A program made the translations under genes and the position numbers. The notes beneath the pieces were generated by a model. It worked only from the letters and a program-made list of their open reading frames with translations, did not search any database and was not told the origin of the DNA. Source: Leptospira meyeri (lineage in GTDB: Bacteria; Spirochaetota; Leptospiria; Leptospirales; Leptospiraceae). From it: a stretch of DNA of 64,000 nucleotides. Below, piece by piece: positions 53,188 through 61,880 of this stretch; within the stretch, counting starts at the first letter, position 1; each line of letters starts with the position of its first letter. Location: assembly GCF_004368965.1 (NCBI RefSeq), contig NZ_SORO01000001.1:2450001-2514000 (forward strand), given 5' to 3'.

Positions 53188-54693
53188 ATGGCCCTGCCCC
53201 AAGCACTCGAAAATTACCGAAAACAATATCGTAAAATCAAATTATTCCAAGATGTAGCCTCAGTTTTGCATTGGGACTCGGAGGTGATGATGCCTGAAGA
53301 AGGTCGGGAATACCGGTCCTCCCAAATCGCCGCTGTCGCAGAACTCACTCATGATTGGATGACAGACAAATCTTTCTTAAACCAAATCCAATCCGCAAAA
53401 GAATCGATCAATGAGCTTCCTGAATTTGAGCGATCAGTTTGGAATCGTGAGTTGGAAGTCCTCATGGAAGAGAAAGATAAGGCAGATAAACTGCCTTCTG
53501 AGTTTGTTTCCGAATTCGCACGAGTCACTAATTTAGCACATGCCGAATGGGCAATGGCAAAAAAAGAAAAGAACTTCCAATCATTTTCAAAACGATTAGA
53601 GGAATTAGTTCAATTATCCAAAAAACAAGCAGATTACTTCGGTTATACGACAGAGCCTTATGATGCATTGCTCGACAGTTACGAAAAAGGTGCCAAAGCA
53701 AAACAAATTCAAATTTTGTTTTCTGATTTGAAAGACTCACTTGTTCCTATTGTTGCTACTGCTCCTAAATTCAAAAACCCTTTCCCTGGACCAATCTCTA
53801 TAGAGAAACAAACTAAGTTTTGTAATCGTCTGCCTTCACTTCTAGGTTTAACAACAAAAGAATCTAGATTGGATACTAGTAACCATCCGTTTTCTACAAG
53901 TTTAGGAAAAGGTGACAAACGAATCACAACTAGGTATTCTGAAACTGATCCATTATCCTCCATCTTTGGTGTGTTACATGAAACAGGTCATTCATTATAT
54001 GAATCTGGGTTGTCAGCAATGCCAGATTGGCCGACGCCAATTACAGAATTCCTAAGTTTAGGTATCCATGAATCACAAAGTCGATTGTGGGAAAACCAAG
54101 TGGGACGTTCCTTACCTTTTTGGGAGTTTGTTTATCCTATTTTGTTATCTGATTTTAGCCTCACAGATAAAGAACTTCCTTTTAAAGAGTTATACCAATT
54201 CATCAATAGCACAGAAAAAACGAAAGTAAGAGTGGAAGCTGACCAGGTAACTTATAACCTACATATCATTTTACGCTTTGAAATCGAAAGAGATCTGATC
54301 AATGGAAAAATCCAAGTAAAAGATTTACCTGAAATTTGGAATACCAAGATGAAAGAAAGCTTTGGTTTATCGATAGAAAATGATGCCGAGGGTGTTTTGC
54401 AGGATATTCATTGGTCGATGGGTGCTTTTGGGTATTTCCCAACATATACACTTGGAAATATTTTTAGTTCACAGTTTTTCAAAAAATTTACAGAAGAATT
54501 TCCTAATTCGCATAACAAATTTTCTACGAAAGGTGATTTTTCTGATCTACTGAGTTGGCTCAGGAAAAATATTCATTCAAAGGGGAAAATATTTGATGTT
54601 GATACGTTGATGAAACAGACAACAGGTGAATCTGCAAATTCAAAATACTTAATTTCTTATTTGAATGGGAAAATTAAAGAAGTAACGAAATAA
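53188..54693 (+). CDS. M32-family metallocarboxypeptidase (thermostable carboxypeptidase 1-like)
   Basis: A 501-residue cytoplasmic zinc carboxypeptidase of the M32 (Taq) family. The metal site is 'GVLHETGHSLYESGL' (HETGH at 264-268). 'SVLHWDSEVMMPEEG' near the start, 'FLSLGIHESQSRLWENQVGRS' and 'VEADQVTYNLHIILRFEIERDLI' are family signatures, and the length is normal. ATG 53188 (MALPQALENYRKQY) is preferred because the sequence before it is not conserved. It removes C-terminal residues, excluding proline, with broad specificity. The gene is flanked by tRNA-Gly on the other strand. Confidence 0.95.
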   Translation: MALPQALENYRKQYRKIKLFQDVASVLHWDSEVMMPEEGREYRSSQIAAVAELTHDWMTDKSFLNQIQSAKESINELPEFERSVWNRELEVLMEEKDKADKLPSEFVSEFARVTNLAHAEWAMAKKEKNFQSFSKRLEELVQLSKKQADYFGYTTEPYDALLDSYEKGAKAKQIQILFSDLKDSLVPIVATAPKFKNPFPGPISIEKQTKFCNRLPSLLGLTTKESRLDTSNHPFSTSLGKGDKRITTRYSETDPLSSIFGVLHETGHSLYESGLSAMPDWPTPITEFLSLGIHESQSRLWENQVGRSLPFWEFVYPILLSDFSLTDKELPFKELYQFINSTEKTKVRVEADQVTYNLHIILRFEIERDLINGKIQVKDLPEIWNTKMKESFGLSIENDAEGVLQDIHWSMGAFGYFPTYTLGNIFSSQFFKKFTEEFPNSHNKFSTKGDFSDLLSWLRKNIHSKGKIFDVDTLMKQTTGESANSKYLISYLNGKIKEVTK

Positions 54694-54725
54694 TTAGAAT
54701 CGGAATTTAAAACCAAAGGAACTAT

Positions 54726-55052
54726 ATGTCAGGATCAGAACAAGTATTAGAAAAACTTAGCCAATTATCATATTTCGACAACCTTGCATTGTACTATTTA
54801 TGTATTGAAACTCCACCACAAACACTTGCTTTAGCATTCATGCAAATGGATGAAAAAATAGCAGGTTCTATGCTCGGAGTTTTGGATGTACAAAAAAGAA
54901 AGTATGTACATGAACTTATGTCTTTACAAAAGGATAGTCCAGAAGACGCAAGAAAAGCCGCCGCCGAAGGTTTGTTACTCATTGCAGACGGCTTAATTTC
55001 TAGAAATTTAATCAGTAAACAAGGAAATTATTTTTTTGGTACAAAGAGATAA
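54726..55052 (+). CDS. Small FliG-like protein
   Basis: A 108-residue protein whose 'ETPPQTLALAFMQMDEKIAGSMLGVLDVQKRKYVHELM' segment resembles the middle domain of the flagellar switch protein FliG, where the corresponding stretch is 'E-H-P-Q-T-(I/L)-A-L-(I/L)-L-x-x-(L/M)-(D/P)-x-x-x-A-A'. It lacks the rest of FliG and any flagellar neighbour, so it is not the switch protein itself. It could be an isolated ARM-like interaction module. It follows the carboxypeptidase gene by 32 bp and its 3' end overlaps the convergent DUF423 gene by 25 bp. Confidence 0.65.
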   Translation: MSGSEQVLEKLSQLSYFDNLALYYLCIETPPQTLALAFMQMDEKIAGSMLGVLDVQKRKYVHELMSLQKDSPEDARKAAAEGLLLIADGLISRNLISKQGNYFFGTKR

Positions 55053-55456
55053 TAAGACCCAACTCCTAAACTAATCCAGGCTACTAAAAAACTCACTCCT
55101 CCTATGGGAGTGATGGCACCCAAAACTCGAATCCCTGTGACGGCGAGGGTATACAAACTAAAAGAAAAAATCAAAACCCCCAAAAGAAACATCCAGGTTG
55201 CTAATTTCAAATACGTTTTACTTTTGTTCGAAGATTCAGATACCAATGAATGTTGTAACAAAAGAAATGCGACAAGTGATGCCAGAGTGTGATAAAAATG
55301 ATATCGGTTTCCCGTTTCATAAATTACCATCAAATCGGGGGTTACGATCTTTTTGAGTCCGTGGGCACCAAAAGCACCAATTGCCACAGCTAAAAAACCG
55401 GAAAGGCATATGAGTAGGATTAAAACCGCAGAGGATTGCTTCTTGACAAGATTCAT
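55028..55456 (-). CDS. DUF423 (YgdD-type) membrane protein
   Basis: A 142-residue protein of the DUF423/YgdD family with four membrane helices: 'VLILLICLSGFLAVAIGAFGAHGL', 'YHTLASLVAFLLLQHSL', 'LATWMFLLGVLIFSFSLYTLAV' and 'LGAITPIGGVSFLVAWISLGVGSYYL'. 'GAFGAHGLK' and 'TPIGG' are the family motifs. The function is unknown. It is divergent from the zinc-ribbon gene at 55478 with only about 20 bp between starts and converges on the FliG-like gene. Confidence 0.9.
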   Translation of the reverse strand: MNLVKKQSSAVLILLICLSGFLAVAIGAFGAHGLKKIVTPDLMVIYETGNRYHFYHTLASLVAFLLLQHSLVSESSNKSKTYLKLATWMFLLGVLIFSFSLYTLAVTGIRVLGAITPIGGVSFLVAWISLGVGSYYLFVPKK

Positions 55457-55477
55457 TAACGATACTTCCTATTGCCT

Positions 55478-55813
55478 ATGACTTCAGATGCATCTGGAAA
55501 GAATACTAAATTTGTTAGAGTTTGGCGACAACTCAATGTAGAGGATGTAAAAAAACAACTACTCTATATTGATGATCTCTATGGCACATGTGGAAATTGT
55601 AAAAAGTTGGGTCTAAACTATTTAAAAGATAAAAAATGCCCTGATTGCGGGATAACATTTAAATATTTAGCAACTAAATTAAGTAAGGTGGCAGATGTTG
55701 GAAAGATTCTAAGTCGAATTGACAAAGAAGGTTTAGATTTAACGTTAATTGAGAGAGAGGATTTCGAAAGGTCAAGTGCGGCAGACGCAGCAAGGGACCT
55801 ATTCAAATCATAA
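55478..55813 (+). CDS. Small zinc-ribbon protein, function unknown
   Basis: A 111-residue protein with one zinc ribbon: 'CGNCKKLGLNYLKDKKCPDCGITF' has two CxxC pairs 17 residues apart (about residues 38-60). The C-terminal half is helical and acidic ('KVADVGKILSRIDKEGLDLTLIEREDFE'). It might be a nucleic-acid or protein-binding adaptor. ATG 55478 is chosen over an in-frame TTG six bases upstream. It is followed by a hairpin shared with the convergent gene at 55849. Confidence 0.75.
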   Translation: MTSDASGKNTKFVRVWRQLNVEDVKKQLLYIDDLYGTCGNCKKLGLNYLKDKKCPDCGITFKYLATKLSKVADVGKILSRIDKEGLDLTLIEREDFERSSAADAARDLFKS

Positions 55814-55828
55814 ACAAAATGGAAAGTT

Positions 55829-55866
55829 TGGTCGTTTGATTTGTTTGATTAAAATTTAAACGACCA
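55829..55866. terminator. Hairpin between convergent genes
   Basis: TGGTCGTTT (55829-55837) and AAACGACCA (55858-55866) are perfectly complementary around a 20-base AT-rich loop. The right arm overlaps the last codons of the minus-strand gene. It could terminate both transcripts, although no clear T tract follows. Confidence 0.4.
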
Positions 55867-56610
55867 GCCAAATTGTGCTGTTTTATTGTGTGCTGATGTA
55901 TCTTCCCAAGCATCAAAGGCTCGAACCGCTCTTGAGACAGCAAGTGCAGCAAATACGCCCACTGCATTCGGCGAATCCCAAACATTCCCAGCACCTTTGA
56001 CATTGGCCATATTATCCCAAATGTTTTTTTTAGGTAAATTCTCTTGGGCATAGAGGTAAGCACCACCTGCCAAAATCAAATCACATAATAAATAAATACT
56101 CATACTGACAAATGTATCTCGATTCGAAAAGAGAGGAGAATTCCACGAATTGTATCCAACGGAAGCCATTGGAGAGATTAAGTTTAAACCTTGGGAAACA
56201 ACATGGTATTTTTCTGATAAAGGAACTGCTGATTCATGCGGAGCTTTTTGTAACAATTCTTGTTCTAAAATTTCTTTCCACATCCTTTCCTGACCACGTC
56301 TGGGAGATTCAATGCGAATGATTGAATCAGGAGAGGTTTTTCCAACTTTTCCCACATAGATATTAAAATCATACGGGTTTTTCCAACGGTTTCTATATCT
56401 GTAGACAAACCCTTGTGTTTTTTCATCCGCATAAAAATCCGGATCTAGTTTGTTAAGGAGTGCCACCAAACGAAGATTAACATCTTCTGGTCCACCTAAA
56501 ATCTCTACTGTTTCTCCAGCGATCAAAGAACTGATTCCGATAGTTGGCAATAATAAGAGAAAAGAAAAATAGATAACAAAGGACACAAATCCTTTAAAAA
56601 TGAAATTCAT
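55849..56610 (-). CDS. Membrane-anchored or exported protein, function unknown
   Basis: A 253-residue protein starting with a hydrophobic segment ('FVSFVIYFSFLLLLPTIGISSLIA') and containing a second hydrophobic helix at ~165-190 ('FVSMSIYLLCDLILAGGAYLYA'). The region between is soluble and mixed, with 'NIYVGKVGKTSPDSIIRIESPRRG'. The C-terminus ends in 'FGWSFKF', which resembles a beta-strand terminus with an aromatic end. No family is recognised. It overlaps the CPBP gene upstream by four bases (ATGA), so the two are co-translated. Confidence 0.7.
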   Translation of the reverse strand: MNFIFKGFVSFVIYFSFLLLLPTIGISSLIAGETVEILGGPEDVNLRLVALLNKLDPDFYADEKTQGFVYRYRNRWKNPYDFNIYVGKVGKTSPDSIIRIESPRRGQERMWKEILEQELLQKAPHESAVPLSEKYHVVSQGLNLISPMASVGYNSWNSPLFSNRDTFVSMSIYLLCDLILAGGAYLYAQENLPKKNIWDNMANVKGAGNVWDSPNAVGVFAALAVSRAVRAFDAWEDTSAHNKTAQFGWSFKF

Positions 56611-57506
56611 GACTGGACTCCGGGAAGTTGAAGGTAAGCATTAATTAAACCTAACGAATTATATGTGGCATGACAAGCCATTGCGATCCAAATATTTCCC
56701 GTTTTAATGTAAATGTATCCAAAGAACATGCCCACTCCGCATATAATAAATGGAATGGCAATTGACGTTCCTTCTCCATAATGAAGCCAACCAAAAAGCA
56801 AAGAAACTATGAATAAACCTTCTTGTGCTAGATTTTTATCAATAAAGGCTTTTAGTAAAAATCCTCTAAAAAAGATTTCTTCGAGGATTCCTGTAATGAT
56901 TCCAACAACATAAATTCCCCAAGCTAATAAGTAGGTGTTTCCATGAATTGCTTCATAAAGTTTTTTTGCAAAAACCCCTGATTCAACAGGTACTGATAAT
57001 CTTTCTAATATCAATCCAAAGATAACAACAACGATAAAACAAATAAATCCATTGGCTATCCCTCGAAGTAATATAGGAATAGATAATTCATCCTGAAGAT
57101 TGGTAACAGGAATTTGTAAAACTTTTTTATAGAGTAAATATCCTAATCCCACATAACATAAAAACCATGGTATCGAATGACCCAAAAGGTAGTGTGGTTT
57201 TTCAGAAAACACCTTATCATAAAACTGAGACAAAAGTAAACTTGGGTTCTCAGTGATTTCTTTCTGAAACTTGTCTTTGATAGGAGTCACAATCTTTTCA
57301 TATTCAGAAAGCATTGTAGAAAAATCCATTTTCCCTTCCCAATATTCTTCATAAAGAGGGAGTATTTGGTCTTCTGGAATCCGATCGCCAAGCACTGTAT
57401 TGTTCACAAAGGCTAAAAATATGACGGAATAGAAGAAAGAACATACATAAACGAGACCCAAAGAATAAGCTGTGAGCCGGAAGATCTCAAAAAAACGATT
57501 CTGCAT
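56607..57506 (-). CDS. CPBP-family intramembrane metalloprotease
   Basis: A 299-residue membrane protein with about seven helices and the CPBP (Abi, CAAX-like) protease motifs: 'GILEEIFFRGFLLKAFI' (E-E-x-x-x-R), 'FGWLHYGEG' (H) and 'MACHATYNSLGLI' (H). The family includes CAAX prenyl endopeptidase Rce1-like enzymes and bacteriocin-immunity proteins; the substrate here is unknown. A long periplasmic-type loop (~35-110) with several charged residues follows the first helix. Its gene overlaps the hypothetical protein at 55849, which may be a partner or a substrate. Confidence 0.88.
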   Translation of the reverse strand: MQNRFFEIFRLTAYSLGLVYVCSFFYSVIFLAFVNNTVLGDRIPEDQILPLYEEYWEGKMDFSTMLSEYEKIVTPIKDKFQKEITENPSLLLSQFYDKVFSEKPHYLLGHSIPWFLCYVGLGYLLYKKVLQIPVTNLQDELSIPILLRGIANGFICFIVVVIFGLILERLSVPVESGVFAKKLYEAIHGNTYLLAWGIYVVGIITGILEEIFFRGFLLKAFIDKNLAQEGLFIVSLLFGWLHYGEGTSIAIPFIICGVGMFFGYIYIKTGNIWIAMACHATYNSLGLINAYLQLPGVQS

Positions 57507-57584
57507 CTGCCTTACAGTTCCTCAATTTCAGCAAGAATCGTCATCGTTTTTTTGGGAAATGGTCGATATTCAAATTAGAAGATT

Positions 57585-58487
57585 ATGTCTAAAACAGTCA
57601 ATTTTCCGAAATGCGCCCTAATTCTGGTCATTCTCAGTGCATTTTCCTCTCTCGTTTCCAGCCCGCTCACTCTGGCAAATTTGGAATATACCAATCCTTC
57701 TTTAAAAAATCTACGTTCTGAAATCAAAGAAAATTTAAGGATCTCTAAGTCAGGTGCTAGGAGAGAAGAACTCATTCCTCTTAAATATTATGAATACAAA
57801 GTTCGCAAGGAAGATAATTTTTTTAAAATTATGGCACGAACAGGTATGGACTTGGAAACTCTTTCCTCTGTGAATGAGCTCAGTTCGCCACATGATTTAT
57901 CACCGGGGATGGTTTTAGAAATTCCCAATATGCGCGGAACCTTTCATCCAGAAGAAACTGCAGGTGATGAAAAAACCAAATTAGCATTAGCCGAAAAATA
58001 CAATCTTGATTCCAACAAATTACAATATGATTCAGAACGAGAAAAATGGTTTTTACCGGGAATCACAATGGGAAAATCCGAAAAATCTTTTTTCTATGGA
58101 TTTGGATTTCAATTTCCTTTAACGGAAGCAAGGATCTCCTCTGGTTTTGGTAAACGAATAGATCCATTTACTAAAAAAGATACATTTCATGGTGGGATTG
58201 ATCTGGCCGCCGAACAAGGATCAGATGTATTTGCATCTATGGATGGAGAAGTAATATTCAAAGGCAAACAAGGTGGTTACGGAAATTTAATCATCTTAAA
58301 ACATAGTTTAGGATATGAAACTCGTTATGGACATCTTTATGATTTTAATATAAACATAGGTCAGAGAGTAAAAAAGGGCCAAAAAATTGGGGAAGTTGGA
58401 CAAACAGGTAGAGCGACCGGTCCACATTTGCATTTTGAAATTAGAAGAAATTCAAAACGAGAAAGACCTATTTTTCGATCTCATTAA
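57585..58487 (+). CDS. LysM-containing M23 peptidoglycan endopeptidase
   Basis: A 300-residue exported protein. After a signal or anchor segment ('CALILVILSAFSSLVSSPLTLA') comes a LysM-like domain (~65-110, 'YKVRKEDNFFKIMARTGMDLETLSSVNELSSPHDLSPGMVLEIP') and a C-terminal M23 LytM domain with the zinc ligands 'FHGGIDLAAE' (H-x3-D) and 'GPHLHFEIRR' (H-x-H). Such proteins cleave peptide cross-links of peptidoglycan for growth or division. The active-site residues look complete. It is a single gene divergent from the CPBP gene. Confidence 0.93.
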   Translation: MSKTVNFPKCALILVILSAFSSLVSSPLTLANLEYTNPSLKNLRSEIKENLRISKSGARREELIPLKYYEYKVRKEDNFFKIMARTGMDLETLSSVNELSSPHDLSPGMVLEIPNMRGTFHPEETAGDEKTKLALAEKYNLDSNKLQYDSEREKWFLPGITMGKSEKSFFYGFGFQFPLTEARISSGFGKRIDPFTKKDTFHGGIDLAAEQGSDVFASMDGEVIFKGKQGGYGNLIILKHSLGYETRYGHLYDFNINIGQRVKKGQKIGEVGQTGRATGPHLHFEIRRNSKRERPIFRSH

Positions 58488-58533
58488 AAAAAGATTTTAC
58501 CTTAGTCATTGATTCTTGTAATTCTGGGAATCA

Positions 58534-59709
58534 ATGGACTTTGAAATTCCCCAAGAAGTGGAAACACTTCGTAAAAATATTCGCGACTTCATTACAAATG
58601 AAATCATCCCTCTGGAAAAACATTATGATTATGAAAAAGGTCGAATGCCAGAAGATATCAACCAACAAGCGCGCGCTAAAGTAAAAGCTGCTGGTTTTTG
58701 GACTCCACACCTTCCTAAATCAGAAGGTGGGTTGGGTTTAGATTTGGTTGGGACTTGTATTATTTTCAGTGAACTGGGTCGTTCACCTATTGCTCCTTAT
58801 ATATTTAATTGTGATGCACCCGATGAAGGGAATATGCATTTACTTTCGATTGCTGCTTCAGAAAAACAAAAAGAGCTGATCCTACACCCACTGATCAAAG
58901 GTGATTTACGAACCGGTTTTGCAATGACAGAACCAGGACCAGGTGCAGGTTCGGATCCAACTACCTTACAGACCAATGCGGAAAAACAAGGGGACAAATA
59001 TATTATCAATGGCCGTAAGTGGTATTGTACTGGGGCTAACGGTGCAAAATATCTAATTGTGATGGCGAAGGTAAACGGAAGTTTCCGAAAAACGACCATG
59101 TTCCTGGTACCAACAGATGCAAAAGGATACACAATGGTTCGAGAAATTGAACTTATGGGTTCACATGGACCTGGTGGACACTGCGAATTAAATTTTGAAA
59201 ATGTAGAAGTTCCTGAAGATATGATTCTTGGTCGGGTGGGGGAAGGATTTCGACTTTCTCAAGAAAGATTAGGTCCAGCTCGCTTAACTCACTGTATGCG
59301 ATGGACTGGAATGGCAAGACGTTCCTTAGCAATTGCTCGAAGTTATGCGAAAGAACGAGAAGTATTTAATTCCCGAATTGCTGACCACCAAGGTATACAA
59401 TGGATGTTTGCCGAACGTGCTACCGAAATTGAAATGGCCTTCCTTTTGACTTTGAAAGCGGCTTGGTTATTACAAAAAGGGAAAGATGCACGCCAAGAAA
59501 CTTCTATGGCAAAATGGAAAGTAAGCGAGTCCTTATGTAATACCATTGATATGGGAATCCAAATCTGTGGAGGCAAAGGTTATTCGAGAGACCTGCCTTT
59601 AGAATTGTTTTACAGGGATGCAAGAGCTGCAAGGATTGCCGATGGGCCGTCCGAAGTGCATAAGATGGTCATTGGTCGAAATTACATTTCAGAAAAATGG
59701 GATTTTTAG
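58534..59709 (+). CDS. ACAD10/11-like acyl-CoA dehydrogenase (LvaC-like)
   Basis: A 391-residue FAD acyl-CoA dehydrogenase. Signature segments are '[19 protein letters not shown]', '[20 protein letters not shown]' and '[35 protein letters not shown]'. In short-chain dehydrogenases the catalytic base lies in an 'I-Y-E-G' segment; here it is 'I-A-D-G' with D370, as in ACAD10/ACAD11 and the levulinate enzyme LvaC. It is the first gene of a four-gene operon with an aminoglycoside-phosphotransferase-like kinase four bases downstream, a DUF6285 protein and a histidine phosphatase. The inferred role is turning 4-phospho-acyl-CoA into an enoyl-CoA for beta-oxidation. Confidence 0.9.
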   Translation: MDFEIPQEVETLRKNIRDFITNEIIPLEKHYDYEKGRMPEDINQQARAKVKAAGFWTPHLPKSEGGLGLDLVGTCIIFSELGRSPIAPYIFNCDAPDEGNMHLLSIAASEKQKELILHPLIKGDLRTGFAMTEPGPGAGSDPTTLQTNAEKQGDKYIINGRKWYCTGANGAKYLIVMAKVNGSFRKTTMFLVPTDAKGYTMVREIELMGSHGPGGHCELNFENVEVPEDMILGRVGEGFRLSQERLGPARLTHCMRWTGMARRSLAIARSYAKEREVFNSRIADHQGIQWMFAERATEIEMAFLLTLKAAWLLQKGKDARQETSMAKWKVSESLCNTIDMGIQICGGKGYSRDLPLELFYRDARAARIADGPSEVHKMVIGRNYISEKWDF

Positions 59710-59713
59710 GGGT

Positions 59714-60745
59714 ATGGAAATTAAGGAATTACAAGAAAAAGTAGAACTCCACTTATCTTCCGTTTGGAAAGACAATGTTAAAGTCTCCCAAATGCAGCAT
59801 TTAAGCGGAGGAGCTTGCCAAGACAATTATGCCTTGGACTTGATTTCCAAATCCGGAAAACAGTCATTAGTTTTACGTACAGATAAAGGAGCGAGTTTAC
59901 TTTCTTCTTTGTCAAAACGAGATGAGTTCAAAGTTGCGGAACTTGTTTACAAAGCAGGTGTCAAAACTCCGACTCCAGTTTTTTTGGAAGAAACTTCCAA
60001 TGTCATAGGTTCTCCTTTTTTTCTAATGGAAAAAATTGCAGGTAAGGCAACTGGACGTTACATCACAAAGGACAAGGAACTAGATGCCTATCGTAAATCT
60101 CAGATGGTATCGGATCTAGCTGCAAATTTAGCAAAACTCCATACGGTAAAACCAAGTTCCGTTTCAGATGAAGAACTCAAACAAAAACTAAAAATTGTTA
60201 CAAAAGAAAATTATGTTTCTATAGCTATCTCAGATCTAAGACAATCGTTAGACGAACTTCCTGAAGCACACCCGGCCATTGAATTGTGTTTGATTTGGTT
60301 AGAATCCAATGCCCCTTCGATTGATGATATTGTTCTGGTCCATGGGGATTTTCGTACCGGAAACTTTATGATGAACTCTGAAGGACTCCAAGGAATTTTA
60401 GATTATGAATTCGCACACTTTGGTGATCGGCACGAAGACATTGCTTGGTTGTGTATGCGCGACTGGCGATTTGGAAGGCTTAATAAAGAAGTGGGTGGAT
60501 TTGGTGATCGTAAAGATTTTTACCAAGCATACCAAAATACTTCGGGAATCCCTGTGGAACCGTTTAAGGTAACTTTTTGGGAAATTATGGGAAATGTTCG
60601 TTGGGCCATTGGCAGTGCACAACAAACAGAAAGACATTTATCGGGTAAAGACAAAGGGATTGAACTAGCGGCCATTGGTCGGCGAACCGCAGAAATGGAA
60701 TGGGAAGCTATGCGACTCATCGAAGAGGTAAGTAATGCAATATAG
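59714..60745 (+). CDS. APH/choline-kinase-fold kinase (LvaA-like)
   Basis: A 343-residue kinase of the aminoglycoside phosphotransferase fold. The catalytic 'VLVHGDFRTGNFMMN' and the metal-binding 'ILDYEFAHFGDRHEDIAWL' are intact. The N-terminal 'LSGGACQDNYALDL' is the nucleotide loop. Paired with an acyl-CoA dehydrogenase and a DUF6285 protein, it resembles the levulinate-pathway kinase LvaA, which phosphorylates 4-hydroxyacyl-CoA, and the kinase half of vertebrate ACAD10/11. ATG 59714 (MEIKELQEKVELHL) is chosen; an open frame from 59618 overlaps the dehydrogenase gene and is unlikely. The 3' end overlaps the next gene by 11 bp. Confidence 0.88.
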   Translation: MEIKELQEKVELHLSSVWKDNVKVSQMQHLSGGACQDNYALDLISKSGKQSLVLRTDKGASLLSSLSKRDEFKVAELVYKAGVKTPTPVFLEETSNVIGSPFFLMEKIAGKATGRYITKDKELDAYRKSQMVSDLAANLAKLHTVKPSSVSDEELKQKLKIVTKENYVSIAISDLRQSLDELPEAHPAIELCLIWLESNAPSIDDIVLVHGDFRTGNFMMNSEGLQGILDYEFAHFGDRHEDIAWLCMRDWRFGRLNKEVGGFGDRKDFYQAYQNTSGIPVEPFKVTFWEIMGNVRWAIGSAQQTERHLSGKDKGIELAAIGRRTAEMEWEAMRLIEEVSNAI

Positions 60746-61166
60746 ACCAGAAACAAAGGAACTCATTTCCTCCATTCAGGATTTTTTAATGAAGGAACTT
60801 CTTCCTAAATTGGAAGGGGATGATTTGTTATCCTATAAAACATTGGTTTCTTGGAATATGTTGGGAGTGATTGCCAGAGAAATGGAATCTTCTGAGTTTG
60901 AATCGGACCTTCGCCGTATCCAAAACTTAGATTTAAAAATTTCTGACTTAGAAACAAAATTTAAATCTGAAGAATTTGCAAATTTACCCAGAAAAGAAAA
61001 ATACAATCAGCTTCTAGGTTGGAACAAAGAATTTGCCAATACAATTCGAAACCTATCAAAAGATAAAGTAAACGCTGATTTAAAACCAGGTGGTAAAATT
61101 TGGAATTTTGCAAAAAAACAACTCAAAGAAAACTTGGCCATCTCAAATCCGAGGTTCCAAACATAA
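60735..61166 (+). CDS. DUF6285 protein (LvaB-like)
   Basis: A 143-residue helical protein. 'YRPETKELISSIQDFLMKELLPKLEGDDLLSYKTLVSWNMLGVIAREME' has the pattern of DUF6285 proteins (R-P-x-x-x-E-L-x-x-x-x-x-x-F-L ... A/S-x-N-x-L-x-I/V-x-x-R-E), the small subunit-like partners of aminoglycoside-phosphotransferase-like kinases; LvaB of the levulinate pathway is the characterised example. AGAGGTAAGTAATG gives a strong ribosome-binding site inside the kinase gene, and the genes overlap by 11 bp. It is probably required for kinase activity. Confidence 0.8.
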   Translation: MQYRPETKELISSIQDFLMKELLPKLEGDDLLSYKTLVSWNMLGVIAREMESSEFESDLRRIQNLDLKISDLETKFKSEEFANLPRKEKYNQLLGWNKEFANTIRNLSKDKVNADLKPGGKIWNFAKKQLKENLAISNPRFQT

Positions 61167-61880
61167 ATGTCATTATTGTATTTGGTTCGCCATGGACAGG
61201 CAGACCGTCTTGGAAAAAATTATGACCAACTAACAGAACATGGTTGGAAACAAGCAAAATTATTAGGTGAATACTTCAAAAGCCAAAGAATTGAATTTGA
61301 TTCTGTATATACTGGTACACTCAATCGCCAAAAACAAACGGCCCAAGGAATCATCGAAAGTTTTTCAAAAGATATATTTTGTATTCCTGAACCAGTTGAA
61401 AATTCTGCATGGGACGAATTTGATTCCAAAATGTGGTTAGGGCTTGCAGCTAAGATTCGTCATGCGAATGATAACTTTGCCAAATTATACGAATCTTATA
61501 AAAAAGCTTGGGAAGAAGGAAAAGAGGAAACAAGAGACTATTTCCAAGAACTCATTCAGATTGTTTTAAATGATTGGGTTCATGGAGTTTGGGATCCTGT
61601 GGAACCCTATACATTCAAAGAATATGTAGAAAAGGTATCTTTTGGTCCAAAAGAGATTCCAAATGATGTAAAGAGTACATTAGTCGTTTCGTCTAGTACT
61701 CCCATCGCAATTATGATGGGTCTATCCTGTAAAATGCAACCTGTTGAATTTCCAGTATTTATGAAATCGATCACTAATTCTTCTCTTAGTATTTTTAGAA
61801 GAGAAAATGGTCATTGGGAGCCAGTGAGTTGGAATAACACCCCTCACTTACAAAATCCCGATTTGGTTACCTTGGTATAA
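61167..61880 (+). CDS. Histidine phosphatase superfamily protein
   Basis: A 237-residue member of the phosphoglycerate-mutase-like (histidine phosphatase) superfamily. The phospho-acceptor motif 'LYLVRHGQADR' and the second-histidine region around 'TLVVSSSTPIAIMMG' are visible. The fold is otherwise recognisable ('VYTGTLNRQKQTAQGII'). No paired histidine is seen in the second motif ('SSSTPIA' in place of S-H-x), which may weaken or alter catalysis. It starts directly after the DUF6285 stop and is the last gene of the putative LvaABC-like operon, so it might dephosphorylate an intermediate of that pathway. Confidence 0.88.
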   Translation: MSLLYLVRHGQADRLGKNYDQLTEHGWKQAKLLGEYFKSQRIEFDSVYTGTLNRQKQTAQGIIESFSKDIFCIPEPVENSAWDEFDSKMWLGLAAKIRHANDNFAKLYESYKKAWEEGKEETRDYFQELIQIVLNDWVHGVWDPVEPYTFKEYVEKVSFGPKEIPNDVKSTLVVSSSTPIAIMMGLSCKMQPVEFPVFMKSITNSSLSIFRRENGHWEPVSWNNTPHLQNPDLVTLV

